The notes below the pieces were generated by a model. That model had not been told where the DNA came from. It searched no databases and saw nothing but the letters and a program-made list of their open reading frames with translations. Below are positions 29,151 through 37,549 of a stretch of 64,000 bases of DNA, piece after piece (within the stretch, counting starts at the first letter, position 1; the number at the start of each line of letters is the position of its first letter). Source of the DNA: Asticcacaulis sp. YBE204. GTDB taxonomy: Bacteria > Pseudomonadota > Alphaproteobacteria > Caulobacterales > Caulobacteraceae. Location of the stretch: positions 62,001 to 126,000 of the forward strand of contig NZ_AWGF01000013.1 in assembly GCF_000495855.1 (NCBI RefSeq), read 5' to 3'. Made by a program: the position numbers and the translations under genes.

Positions 29151-29369
29151 TCAGAAATGACGCGCCCTGAGTTCAGAGCGAAACGTCTCCCATTCCATGG
29201 CGTCGCCCTTTCCCGCATCAATATTATCAAGCCTGCGGTCAAGTTCGGCTTTCTGTGCGGGCGTCAGATCAATGTCTGTGTCTTCAAGGCTGTCCCACAA
29301 CGCCTCGATCAGTTCGAGGCGCTCTTCGACGGTCAGATCGGCGATCGAAATTTTGGAAACGGCGTTCAT
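29151..29369 (-). CDS. addiction-module antitoxin (unstable-antitoxin family)
   Basis: A 72-residue acidic protein, partner of the adjoining toxin. ISIADLTVEERLELIEALWDS and LTPAQKAELDRRLDNIDAG are the classic pattern of the short addiction-module family (PF09720). It has no clear DNA-binding domain, so autoregulation by the pair is uncertain. The order antitoxin then toxin is usual. Confidence 0.9.
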   Translation of the reverse strand: MNAVSKISIADLTVEERLELIEALWDSLEDTDIDLTPAQKAELDRRLDNIDAGKGDAMEWETFRSELRARHF

Positions 29370-29419
29370 GAGTCGAGATTACCCCCAAACGCGATTTCCG
29401 GCAAGGCTATGCACAGGTC

Positions 29420-29758
29420 TCAACGCGTGGAGATATTAAACGCATTTCCGTCCGGATCAGAACCCTGACAGAAGGTCACGTCGGGCGCGACCCACAACTT
29501 GCCCATCGGTACGCCTTTGGCGATCAGCGCATCACGCACGGCGGGCACATCCGCGACCCGAAAGGCAATCTTGGGCGTCTGGCCATTTGGCTTGCTCTTG
29601 GCCCCCGCATGCAGCGCGATGCGGCAAGCTCCGGCGTCGAATTCGCGCCAGTCGCCATCATCCTTGACCAGAGCCAGACCCAGAACGTCGCGATAAAAGA
29701 CGGTCATGCCGTCCATATTATCGGTGAAATAGATGATGTGCGTCAGGCTGAGGTCCAT
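29420..29758 (-). CDS. VOC family (glyoxalase-like) protein
   Basis: A protein of 112 residues with the vicinal-oxygen-chelate fold: LTHIIYFTDNMDGMTVFYRDVLGL at the start, GACRIALHAG, KIAFRVADVPAVRDALIAKG and the closing CQGSDPDGNAFNIST. The metal ligands His7 and the acidic position near the C-terminus are roughly in place. The substrate is unknown. It lies between the toxin-antitoxin pair and hemA on the same strand. Confidence 0.85.
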   Translation of the reverse strand: MDLSLTHIIYFTDNMDGMTVFYRDVLGLALVKDDGDWREFDAGACRIALHAGAKSKPNGQTPKIAFRVADVPAVRDALIAKGVPMGKLWVAPDVTFCQGSDPDGNAFNISTR

Positions 29759-29773
29759 GACGCACCCGATCCT

Positions 29774-31003
29774 TTACGCTACCGCCGGCATGCGCGCCAC
29801 GTTGCAATGGCTCCACAGCTTGTCCATCGCGGTCACCAGTTCATCCATCATGTCGTCCGTATGGTCCGGCGACGGCGTGAAGCGCAGGCGCTCGGTCCCC
29901 TTGGGCACGGTCGGATAGTTGATCGGCTGGACGTAGATGTTGAAATCTTTCAGCAACATGTCCGAGATCATCTTGCAGTGGACCGGATTGCCGACCAGCA
30001 CCGGGACGATGTGGCTTTCCGACGGGAAGACCGGGATACCGGCTTCGCGGAAGCGGCGCATCAGGGTCTGGGCGCGCTCCTGATGGGCGACGCGGCGTTC
30101 GTTGTGCGCTTTCAGATAGCGGACGCTGGCCGTGGCCCCGGCCATGACGGCGGGCGGCAAAGACGTCGTGAAGATAAAGCCCGAGGCCCACAGGCGGATG
30201 GCGTCGCACATGGCGGCCTTTCCCGCGATATAGCCGCCCATCATGCCGAACGCCTTACCCAGCGTGCCTTCGACGATGTCGATCTGATCCATGACGCCAT
30301 CGCGCTCGGCGACACCGGCACCGCGTTGACCGTAGAGGCCGACGGCGTGGACTTCGTCGATATAGGTCAGGGCGTTGTATTTCTTGGCCAGAGCGATGGT
30401 CCCGGCGATGTCGGCGATGTCGCCGTCCATCGAATAGACCGACTCAAACGCAATCAGCTTCGGCGCATTGACGGGTGCTGCGGCCAGCAGTTCTTCGAGG
30501 TGGACCAGATCGTTGTGGCGGAAAATATGACGCTCGCCGCCGCCATTGCGGATACCTGCGATCATCGAAGCATGGTTCAGCGCATCCGAAAAGATGATCA
30601 GACCCGGCAGCACCTTATACAGCGTCGTCAGGGTCGCTTCATTGGCGACATAGCCCGACGAAAAGACCAGCGCCGCTTCCTTGCCGTGCAGATCGGCCAG
30701 TTCGGCCTCAAGCTCATTATGATACCAGGTCGTACCGGAAATATTGCGCGTACCGCCCGAGCCCGAACCGGCCTCGTCGATGGCCTTGTGCATGGCGTCG
30801 AGCACGACCGGATTTTGCCCCTGACCGAGATAATCGTTGGAACACCACACGGTTACCGCCTGTTCGGTGCCGTCCTCGCGCAGCCACGTGGCGCGCGGGA
30901 AATCGCCGCGGTGACGCTTCATATTGGCGAACACGCGGTAACGGCCCTCCTTGCGGACGGCGTCGATGGCGGCCTCGAATGCGGCGGTATAGTCCATGTT
31001 CAT
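29774..31003 (-). CDS. hemA: 5-aminolevulinate synthase
   Basis: It condenses glycine with succinyl-CoA, the C4 route to haem used by alphaproteobacteria. Two ATGs (31003 and 30997) are possible starts, giving [10 protein letters not shown] or MDYTAAFE. The roughly 409 residues contain [59 protein letters not shown] and the pyridoxal-phosphate lysine in [17 protein letters not shown]. hemB lies just across the divergent intergenic region, forming a small haem locus. Confidence 0.97.
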   Translation of the reverse strand: MNMDYTAAFEAAIDAVRKEGRYRVFANMKRHRGDFPRATWLREDGTEQAVTVWCSNDYLGQGQNPVVLDAMHKAIDEAGSGSGGTRNISGTTWYHNELEAELADLHGKEAALVFSSGYVANEATLTTLYKVLPGLIIFSDALNHASMIAGIRNGGGERHIFRHNDLVHLEELLAAAPVNAPKLIAFESVYSMDGDIADIAGTIALAKKYNALTYIDEVHAVGLYGQRGAGVAERDGVMDQIDIVEGTLGKAFGMMGGYIAGKAAMCDAIRLWASGFIFTTSLPPAVMAGATASVRYLKAHNERRVAHQERAQTLMRRFREAGIPVFPSESHIVPVLVGNPVHCKMISDMLLKDFNIYVQPINYPTVPKGTERLRFTPSPDHTDDMMDELVTAMDKLWSHCNVARMPAVA

Positions 31004-31162
31004 ACTCAACCCGGTGGCGCTCGTCGCGCTTCAGGGCCCTCGGTGCGATCTTTTATGAAGAACCCTGACGGTTCCTTGATGCCGGATATAGTCTGAATAT
31101 CCGGCCTTTACCAGATTTAATACGCCATATTCCCGGCCAAATCACGCTACTTTTCAGGGTGC

Positions 31163-31186
31163 AAGGTGCGCAAAATGACGCACCTT
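31163..31186. other. hairpin in the hemA/DUF4870-like divergent region
   Basis: AAGGTGCG (31163-31170) pairs with CGCACCTT (31179-31186) around loop CAAAATGA, and TTGT follows. It lies between divergent genes, so it could be an operator, a transcript leader structure or the terminator of an unseen short RNA. No protein frame ends before it. Confidence 0.4.
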
Positions 31187-31292
31187 TTGTGATAGCTTCA
31201 CCATGTTTGTTTGCATTGCGACGATTTTTTTGCAAATATATATGACTTAAGACCTCAAACCCTTAGGCCAATAAGGTGACAAGGATTACGGA

Positions 31293-31841
31293 ATGAACAG
31301 CTCGACGTCCAAGACACTCGATGCCCACGCGCCCGTAAAACCGCTGACCAGCCTGAATGCGTGCGAGTCCGACGAACGAAATCTGGCCTATGTCGTCTAT
31401 GGCCTTCTGTTTATCAGCCCGTTCTCGCTGGGCCTGACCGCCCTGATCGGCGTGGTGCTGGCCTATATCAAGAAACACGACTGCACCTCGTACATACAGA
31501 CCCATTTCCGCTATCAGATCAAAAGCTTCTGGGTTATTTTTGCCATGTGGGCGATCGCTACCTTCATCGCCGTCATCTGCACCGTCTTCCTGACTTGGAC
31601 CTTGGTCAACCTCATCTGGACGCAGTACGACATTACCGACTGGCGACAACTCGATATCGACCTCTCGGACTTCGATACTTCGCAAATTTCGGTCTCCACC
31701 CTGCTCGGCGTCGCTTCGGGTTATGTGGTTTCCGCCATCCTCACTGTCATGGCCACGGTATGGATTTTGATCGCTTCGGTGATGGGCCTGATCCGCCTCA
31801 ATCATCACAAGCCGATTGGCAAACGCTTCCAAAAAGCGTAA
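31293..31841 (+). CDS. DUF4870/Tic20-like membrane protein
   Basis: A protein of 182 residues with about four spans: YVVYGLLFISPFSLGLTALIG at 34-54, IGVVLAYI after it, FWVIFAMWAIATFIAVICTVF at 77-97, and YVVSAILTVMATVWILIASVM near 148-170. HFRYQIKSFW between spans resembles the HxxxQ/F segment of DUF4870/Tic20-like proteins. The function is unknown. It lies 30 bases ahead of hemB and probably shares its transcript. Confidence 0.65.
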   Translation: MNSSTSKTLDAHAPVKPLTSLNACESDERNLAYVVYGLLFISPFSLGLTALIGVVLAYIKKHDCTSYIQTHFRYQIKSFWVIFAMWAIATFIAVICTVFLTWTLVNLIWTQYDITDWRQLDIDLSDFDTSQISVSTLLGVASGYVVSAILTVMATVWILIASVMGLIRLNHHKPIGKRFQKA

Positions 31842-31871
31842 GCCCTGCCCCGAATATTTCGGGAAACCACC

Positions 31872-32873
31872 ATGTCATTCAAGCCTGTCGTCGGTTCTTA
31901 TCCGCTGTCGCGTCCGCGCCGTCTGCGTCAATCCGCGTGGGTGCGCGATATGGTGGCCGAACACCGCGTCACGGCATCCGACCTGATCTGGCCGATCTTT
32001 GTCCATGACAAGGACATGGCCCGCGACCCGATCCGCTCGCTGGAGGGCGTCGATCGCCTGAGCATCAGTGAAGCCGTAAAGGAAGCCAAGGAAGCCCATG
32101 CACTCGGCATTCCCGCGCTGGCCCTGTTCCCCAATATCGACGCCCGCCTGCGCAACGATGAGGCGACGGCGGCCATCGACCCGAACGGTCTGGTCGCCCA
32201 GACCTGCCGCGCCATCAAATCCGCCGTGCCGGAGATTGGCCTGATTGTCGATGTGGCGCTCGATCCGTTCACCGCGCACGGCCACGACGGTCTGCTCGTC
32301 GACGGAAAAATCCACAACGACAAGACCATCGACATTCTGATCCAGCAGGCCCTCGTTCAGGCCGAGGCCGGGGCCGATGTCGTCGCCCCGTCGGACATGA
32401 TGGACGGCCGCATCGGCGAAATCCGCAAGGCCTTCGAAGCGCGCGGTCTGCACGACAAGCTGATCATGTCCTATGCCGCCAAATACGCCTCCGCCTTCTA
32501 CGGCCCGTTCCGCGACGCGGTCGGCACCTCGGCGCTGAAAGGCGACAAGAAAACCTATCAGATGGACGCGTCGAACTCCGACGAAGCCCTGCGCGAGGTC
32601 ATGATGGACATCCAGGAAGGTGCCGACATGGTCATGGTCAAACCCGGCCTGCCCTATCTCGACATCGTTCAGCGCGTGTCGGAGACGTTCAAGGTGCCGA
32701 CCTTCGTCTATCAGGTGTCGGGCGAATATGCGATGATCAAGGCCGCGGTGGCGGCGGGCTTCATGGACCACGACAAGGGCGTCTTCGAGACTCTTTTGGC
32801 GTTTAAGCGTGCGGGTGCTTCGGGGGTTTTGACCTATTTTGCCAAGTATGTGGCGGAGAAGCTGGAGCGATGA
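31872..32873 (+). CDS. hemB: delta-aminolevulinic acid dehydratase (porphobilinogen synthase)
   Basis: It joins two 5-aminolevulinate molecules to make porphobilinogen. The 333 residues include DLIWPIFVHD, VAPSDMMDGRIGEIR, the Schiff-base lysine in IMSYAAKYASAFYGPFRDA and the second in DMVMVKPGLPYLD. The metal-binding loop reads DVALDPFTAHGHDG, with aspartates in place of the zinc cysteines, so this is the magnesium and monovalent-cation type. The stop overlaps the next start by four bases. Confidence 0.97.
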   Translation: MSFKPVVGSYPLSRPRRLRQSAWVRDMVAEHRVTASDLIWPIFVHDKDMARDPIRSLEGVDRLSISEAVKEAKEAHALGIPALALFPNIDARLRNDEATAAIDPNGLVAQTCRAIKSAVPEIGLIVDVALDPFTAHGHDGLLVDGKIHNDKTIDILIQQALVQAEAGADVVAPSDMMDGRIGEIRKAFEARGLHDKLIMSYAAKYASAFYGPFRDAVGTSALKGDKKTYQMDASNSDEALREVMMDIQEGADMVMVKPGLPYLDIVQRVSETFKVPTFVYQVSGEYAMIKAAVAAGFMDHDKGVFETLLAFKRAGASGVLTYFAKYVAEKLER

Positions 32874-33421
32874 GCGAAAGCGACTACGAGTATTCGGTTC
32901 AGGCGCTTGATATTGCCTTAGCATCTGCCGATTGCGTTAAGCTCATAACCGATCATCGTGATGATTATAGTCAGTACGAAGGCTACGTCATTGCCGTGAG
33001 CGATAAGCTTGCTTTGCTACAAATTATTGACGATTGGCATACGGATGGTTTTGCCGTTTTTGCGCTTAGTCACCTTGCCGGATGGCGGCAAAGCCCGACT
33101 GAAACCGGACGTTCAACCATTCTGCGCGCCTTAGGCTTTCACAAGAGCGTGCAACCCGACGGCCTCAATTTCGATAGTCTCCCCGAACTCTGCTGGGCAT
33201 TAAAGGCTATGGAAAAAACCATAGCTGTTCATATAAGTGATGGGTGTGAAGTAGGTGAGATTGCTCACGTCTCACGTCGCCTCATTTTGAATGGAATTGA
33301 TGCCGTCGCCGCGCCTATAGAAGGCCCCGTCGAAATCGACTGGGAAGACATAAGCCAAATCAGCTTCGATGACGAATATACGACCGGCCTTAAGACCTAT
33401 GTCCAATCTTTGAAAAGCTGA
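32870..33421 (+). CDS. uncharacterised protein coupled to hemB
   Basis: A 183-residue acidic protein with no signal or span. Two beta-rich halves are suggested: YEGYVIAVSDKLALLQIIDD with HTDGFAVFALSHLAGWR, and later EVGEIAHVSRRLILNGIDAVA with IDWEDISQISFDDEYTTGL. This repeated G-x-V strand pattern recalls a widespread small-barrel family of unknown function, but I cannot name it. The ATG overlaps the hemB stop (ATGA). The gene is visibly richer in A and T than hemB and uses more AT-ending codons, hinting at separate origin. It converges on the next gene with only five bases between. Confidence 0.8.
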   Translation: MSESDYEYSVQALDIALASADCVKLITDHRDDYSQYEGYVIAVSDKLALLQIIDDWHTDGFAVFALSHLAGWRQSPTETGRSTILRALGFHKSVQPDGLNFDSLPELCWALKAMEKTIAVHISDGCEVGEIAHVSRRLILNGIDAVAAPIEGPVEIDWEDISQISFDDEYTTGLKTYVQSLKS

Positions 33422-33426
33422 ACAGC

Positions 33427-34290
33427 TTACTTCCGCCTCGCCTCCAGACGCGCGTGCAGCGACGAGGTGTCCCAGCGGTTGCCGCCCATGGCCTGCACCT
33501 CGGAATAGAACTGATCAACCAGAGCGGCCATGCTCAGATGCGCGCCGTTGGTCCGGGCCTCGTCGAGCGCGATCCCCAGATCCTTGCGCATCCAGTCGAC
33601 CGCGAAGCCAAAGTCGTACTTGCCCTCATTCATCGTGCCCCAGCGGTTCGACATCTGCCATGACCCCGCCGCCCCCTGCGAAATGGCCTGCAAAACCAGA
33701 TCGGGATCGATCTCAGCGCACTTTGCGAAATGCAGCGCCTCGGAAATCCCCTGTACGACGCCGGCAATAGCGATCTGGTTGCACATCTTGGCCGTCTGAC
33801 CTGCCCCGGCCTCGCCGATGCGGGTGATCGATTTCGTGTAGGGTGAGGTCAAAGCCACGACACGCTCAAGCACGTCCGCTTCGCATCCGGCCATGACCGA
33901 CAGCGCGCCATTGACCGCCCCCGCCTGTCCGCCCGACACCGGCGCATCGCAAAAATGGATGTGTTTAGAGGCGCATAACGCAAACATCTCACGCGCCAGT
34001 CTGGCCGAGGTCGTGGTGTGATCGACGATGAGGCTCCCCACCGCCATGCGGTCCACCGCCCGCGTCACCAGATCGCGCACGTCGTCGTCGCGCCCCACGC
34101 ACAGGACCAGCGCTTCGGCATCGACCACAGCATCCTCGAAATCGGCTGAAAAGGCCGCCTGATGCGCTTCACCCCACGCCGCCGCCTTTTCGACGGAGCG
34201 ATTGAAGCCCACGACCTCAAATCCGGCTTTCAGCAAATGACCGGCCATCGGCGCGCCCATGACGCCCAGACCTGCGAAAACGATGCGCAT
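33427..34290 (-). CDS. NAD(P)-dependent oxidoreductase, beta-hydroxyacid dehydrogenase family
   Basis: A protein of 287 residues of the 3-hydroxyisobutyrate dehydrogenase family. The Rossmann motif FAGLGVMGAPMAGHLLKAG lies at 5-23. DAPVSGGQAGAVNG near 118 is the substrate-binding loop, and AGQTAKMCNQIAIAG near 168 holds the catalytic lysine. The exact substrate (a beta-hydroxyacid or tartronate semialdehyde) is not clear. It lies 23 bases after the flavin reductase-like gene on the same strand. Confidence 0.92.
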   Translation of the reverse strand: MRIVFAGLGVMGAPMAGHLLKAGFEVVGFNRSVEKAAAWGEAHQAAFSADFEDAVVDAEALVLCVGRDDDVRDLVTRAVDRMAVGSLIVDHTTTSARLAREMFALCASKHIHFCDAPVSGGQAGAVNGALSVMAGCEADVLERVVALTSPYTKSITRIGEAGAGQTAKMCNQIAIAGVVQGISEALHFAKCAEIDPDLVLQAISQGAAGSWQMSNRWGTMNEGKYDFGFAVDWMRKDLGIALDEARTNGAHLSMAALVDQFYSEVQAMGGNRWDTSSLHARLEARRK

Positions 34291-34313
34291 GGTAACCTCG
34301 AAACTTTGGAGAA

Positions 34314-34817
34314 TTAAAGCGAGTGCGTCCGCCCATAGCGGCCGCGGAAATAGGTCAGGCCGTGTTCGCCGAAGTGCGTGTCCGACTGATCGAACTGTTC
34401 GACCTGACCCACGATGACCAGATGGTCGCCCAGCATCTGGGTCTGGTACTGGCTACATTTAAGCCACGCCATCGCGCCCTTGAGCCGCAGCGGTTCGTCC
34501 GCGAAGGCCAGATCGTCGCCCTCACGGCAATAAGGGTTTTCGCGGAAAAACCGGTCGGCCAGAGCCTGCTGCTCGACCGGCAAGATGTTGATCGCAAAGG
34601 TCTTGGCGTCGGAAAACACACCGTAGCGGTCCGAGCGCAGGTCAAGCGACCACAGGATCAGCTTCGGCTCCAGCGACACCGAAGCGAACGAATTGATGGT
34701 CAGCCCCATGACACAAGGCGTACCGTCGCGGTCCTGCGCCGGCGCGGTGACAACCGCCACGCCGGTCGCAAAAGTCCCCAGCACATGCCTGTAGGCCATA
34801 CGATCCGGATCGCTCAT
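34314..34817 (-). CDS. flavin reductase family protein
   Basis: A 167-residue FMN-binding split-barrel protein. FATGVAVVTAPAQD, the characteristic GLTINSFASVSLEPKLILWSL, FAINILPVEQQALADRFF and the final HGLTYFRGRYG fit the flavin reductase-like domain. Such proteins supply reduced flavin to monooxygenases or act directly, but no monooxygenase is adjacent. It precedes the beta-hydroxyacid dehydrogenase-like gene. Confidence 0.9.
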   Translation of the reverse strand: MSDPDRMAYRHVLGTFATGVAVVTAPAQDRDGTPCVMGLTINSFASVSLEPKLILWSLDLRSDRYGVFSDAKTFAINILPVEQQALADRFFRENPYCREGDDLAFADEPLRLKGAMAWLKCSQYQTQMLGDHLVIVGQVEQFDQSDTHFGEHGLTYFRGRYGRTHSL

Positions 34818-34885
34818 TCACCCTCACTCACGCAAAATCAGGTCTTATCCTATGGCCTGAAATGGCGGAGGCGGTCAACTTTCGC

Positions 34886-35299
34886 TTAAACGGATTTGCG
34901 CTTGAACCCATAAAAACCACAGATGATGGCCGAGGTCACGGCGATCTGGATCAGCAGATAGCTGCAATCGATGCCGATCAGCGCCAGCGGCTTAAGGCCG
35001 TAGATGAAGCGCAGCCAGACAGTCGACACCGCAAAAAACAGCGCGGCCCACGCGCCGACCTTAAGGCCCGCCACATAACCCGCCGTCCCGGTCACGCGGC
35101 GCAGCCAGTAGATGCCGAAGGCCAGAAAAATAACCTGAAGCACACCCAGCCCCATCCGCCATTCCTGCCCCGCACCCATTTCTTTGGTAAGCCCTTCCAG
35201 CGCCATCCACGGCTCGGAAAACAGCAGGCCGTACCAGATAAAGCCGAAAAACCACGCAAACAACGCACCTGCGGCGACGCCCCAGTAATTGATCTTCAT
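34886..35299 (-). CDS. DUF1761 family membrane protein
   Basis: A protein of 137 residues with four spans. The start, MKINYWGVAAGALFAWFFGFIWYG, with its conserved WYG, is the hallmark of DUF1761. The remaining spans are WRMGLGVLQVIFLAFGIYWL, VGAWAALFFAVSTVWLRFIY and YLLIQIAVTSAIICGFYG. The function is unknown. It is separated from the flavin reductase-like gene by about 70 bases and is divergent from motB. Confidence 0.88.
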   Translation of the reverse strand: MKINYWGVAAGALFAWFFGFIWYGLLFSEPWMALEGLTKEMGAGQEWRMGLGVLQVIFLAFGIYWLRRVTGTAGYVAGLKVGAWAALFFAVSTVWLRFIYGLKPLALIGIDCSYLLIQIAVTSAIICGFYGFKRKSV

Positions 35300-35461
35300 G
35301 TCAGTCCCCTAATGAAGTTGCCTGTGTCAGAATGCGCTATTCATAACAGCGTTACAATCGTGAAATTGGCCAGGCACGAGGCGGCGCTTCAACCCCCTGT
35401 TAAGATTAATCCCCGATAAACGAATCTGTAATCGCGCCGTCCAGGTGCTGATGGAGTTCCC

Positions 35462-36364
35462 ATGGCCAGCCGCGACGCGCCCATCGTCATCAAGAAAGTC
35501 AAGAAGGTCGTCGGTGGCGGACACCACGGCGGCGCCTGGAAGGTCGCCTATGCCGACTTCGTGACCGCCATGATGGCCTTCTTCCTGCTGATGTGGTTGA
35601 TCAACACGACCTCGCCGGAACAAAAGCGCGGCGTCGCAGACTATTTCGCCCCGGCCTCGGTGTCGCAGACGACCTCGGGCTCCGGCGGCATCCTCGGCGG
35701 CACCGCGATCGGCAAGGACGGCGTCAAGCAGGAAGGCTCGATGGCCTTCATCGAGCAGATGGCGCCCGAATCGCCCGACATGCAGGACCGCGACGGCCAG
35801 TCGAAACACACCGCCGATTTGTCGCAGACTCCCGAAGAGCAACTGCGCGAAGAACTGCAAAAGCGCGAGGAAGCCTCGTTTCGTTCGGCGGCGGAATCCC
35901 TGCGTCAGGCCTTGCAGGACATGCCGGAACTGGCCGAACTGTCGAAGAACATCCTTGTCGATCAGACGCCCGAAGGCCTGCGCATCCAGTTGATCGATCA
36001 GGAAGGCCGCTCGATGTTCAATGCGAACTCGGCCACGCCCAACGACCGCGCCAAGCTTTTGTTGCGCGCCGTAGCCAAGGTCGTCAATCAGTTGCCTAAC
36101 CGCGTCACCATCACCGGCCACACTTCGGGTACGCCGGGCACAGGTCAAGCCGACAAGGACTGGAAACTGTCCGCCGATCGTGCCGATGCCGCCCGTCAGA
36201 TTCTGCAAGGCGCCGGTGTCGATCAGGACCGCGTGGCGCAGGTGTCGGGCAAGGCCGCCAAGGAACCCCTGTATCCGGACGATCCGACTCTGGCCGGAAA
36301 TCGCCGCATTGCGATAATTCTGCTGCGCGAAGCCCCGGTTCTGCCAGAAAACCCTTCTCTTTAA
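35462..36364 (+). CDS. motB: flagellar motor protein MotB
   Basis: A stator subunit that anchors the motor to peptidoglycan and forms the proton channel with MotA. The 300 residues start with a basic cytoplasmic tail and one span, WKVAYADFVTAMMAFFLLMW, with the proton-carrying Asp32. The periplasmic OmpA-like domain (about 170-290) contains RVTITGHTSG, LSADRADAARQIL and NRRIAIILLRE. motA is not adjacent. Divergent from the DUF1761 gene and co-directional with the transferase gene downstream. Confidence 0.95.
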   Translation: MASRDAPIVIKKVKKVVGGGHHGGAWKVAYADFVTAMMAFFLLMWLINTTSPEQKRGVADYFAPASVSQTTSGSGGILGGTAIGKDGVKQEGSMAFIEQMAPESPDMQDRDGQSKHTADLSQTPEEQLREELQKREEASFRSAAESLRQALQDMPELAELSKNILVDQTPEGLRIQLIDQEGRSMFNANSATPNDRAKLLLRAVAKVVNQLPNRVTITGHTSGTPGTGQADKDWKLSADRADAARQILQGAGVDQDRVAQVSGKAAKEPLYPDDPTLAGNRRIAIILLREAPVLPENPSL

Positions 36365-36414
36365 GCCCGATTTGAGGTCTAATCCTCTGGCAACCAGAGG
36401 CTCGACACACGGCG

Positions 36415-37155
36415 ATGAGCGAACACTTTCCCGGACGCAAGCTCAGATACTATCTGACCATTCCGGGGCCGTGCCCATATCTGGAGGGGCAGGAAGAGCG
36501 CAAGGTTTTCGTCCATTTGCCGCCGCTCGAAGCGATCAATGTCAACGATCAGCTCTCCTCTATCGGCTTCCGTCGCTCGCAGAACATCGCCTATCGTCCG
36601 GCCTGTCCGTCGTGCCGCGCCTGTCAGTCGGTGCGCATCCCGGTCAAGGATTACGCGCACGGCCGCACCGACAAGCGTATCCTGCGCCGCAATAGTGACG
36701 TTACGCGGTCATTCGCCGAAGCGGAGGCGACGCGCGAACAGTATGAACTGCTGCAAAAGTATCTGAAAATCCGCCACCCCGACGGCGGCATGATGGACAT
36801 GACGTGGCCCGATCTGGTCGCCATGGTCGAAGACACCCTCGTCCGCACGCACATGATCGAATACCGTCTAGACGGGCAACTGATCGCCTGTGTGCTGGTC
36901 GATGCGCTGAACGACGGTCTGTCGCTGGTCTATAGTTTTTACGATCCGGACCTGATGAACCGCTCGCTGGGGCGCTTCGTCATCCTCGATCACATCGATC
37001 AAGCGACGAAGGCCGGTTATGGCTTCGTTTATCTCGGCTACTGGGTCAAGGGTTCGCCCAAGATGGACTACAAGGCTAATTATCGGCCTCTGGAAGCCCT
37101 GACCGATTTCGGTTGGACCCCAGTGGATTTTGAAGCCGATCCCAAAACAGAGTAG
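36415..37155 (+). CDS. bpt: N-end-rule aminoacyl-tRNA transferase (Bpt/ATE family)
   Basis: It transfers Leu (Bpt) or Arg (ATE) from tRNA to N-terminal acidic residues, marking proteins for ClpAP degradation. The 246 residues show the family N-terminus LRYYLTIPGPCPYLEGQEERKVF, YRPACPSCRACQSVRIPV with the Cys-x-x-Cys pair, and the C-terminal AKAGYGFVYLGYWVKGSPKMDYK-like block (ATKAGYGFVYLGYWVKG). The bacterial form usually prefers leucine. It lies 50 bases after motB. Confidence 0.94.
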   Translation: MSEHFPGRKLRYYLTIPGPCPYLEGQEERKVFVHLPPLEAINVNDQLSSIGFRRSQNIAYRPACPSCRACQSVRIPVKDYAHGRTDKRILRRNSDVTRSFAEAEATREQYELLQKYLKIRHPDGGMMDMTWPDLVAMVEDTLVRTHMIEYRLDGQLIACVLVDALNDGLSLVYSFYDPDLMNRSLGRFVILDHIDQATKAGYGFVYLGYWVKGSPKMDYKANYRPLEALTDFGWTPVDFEADPKTE

Positions 37156-37168
37156 CCTTTCATTATAT

Positions 37169-37226
37169 ATTTAGTCATTCGTCGAAATTATTATTGACTA
37201 AATTTCGATGTTTAGCTAAATATCGA
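37169..37226. promoter_or_regulatory. operator cluster of the ArsR-family regulator
   Basis: ATTTAGTCA (37169-37177) and TGACTAAAT (37195-37203) form a perfect inverted repeat. A 22-base dyad with core TTTAGCTAAA spans 37205-37226, one mismatched pair only, ending two bases before the regulator ATG. The half-sites share TTTAG. The position over the start region suggests autorepression. Confidence 0.65.
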
Positions 37227-37228
37227 TT

Positions 37229-37549
37229 ATGAACTCGATTTTCAAAGCCCTCGCCGATCCGACCCGCCGCAAGGTACTGGAATTGTTGCGCGAAAGGCCC
37301 ATGACCGCCGGAGAACTGGCCGACCGGTTTCCGGTGTCGCGCCCCACCATGTCGGCGCATTTCGCCGTGTTGAAAGAAGCCGACCTGATCGACTCGCTCA
37401 AGATCGGCACGACCATTACCTATCAACTTAAACTGACGGTGCTGGAAGATGCCCTGCTCGGTTTTGCCCGGCTATTCAGTCCGACCGCCGAAGAACCCGC
37501 GACGCCCAGAACCGATCCCACCCCACCCCAGGAAGGAACCACGAAATGA
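37229..37549 (+). CDS. ArsR-family regulator (SdpR-like autorepressor)
   Basis: A protein of 106 residues with a winged helix: IFKALADPTRRKVLELLRERP, then MTAGELADRFPVSRPTMSAHFAVLKEADLI as the recognition region. No metal-binding cysteine is present, so it is unlikely to be an arsenic or zinc sensor. The closest type is the SdpR-like group of autorepressors co-transcribed with an integral membrane protein, exactly the arrangement here: its stop overlaps the next gene by four bases. TTTAG dyads cover its start. Confidence 0.9.
   Translation: MNSIFKALADPTRRKVLELLRERPMTAGELADRFPVSRPTMSAHFAVLKEADLIDSLKIGTTITYQLKLTVLEDALLGFARLFSPTAEEPATPRTDPTPPQEGTTK

Noticed and set aside
31053-31235. Small minus-strand frame upstream of hemA
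   Set aside because: No ribosome-binding sequence, mixed composition, and it covers the probable promoter and hairpin region.
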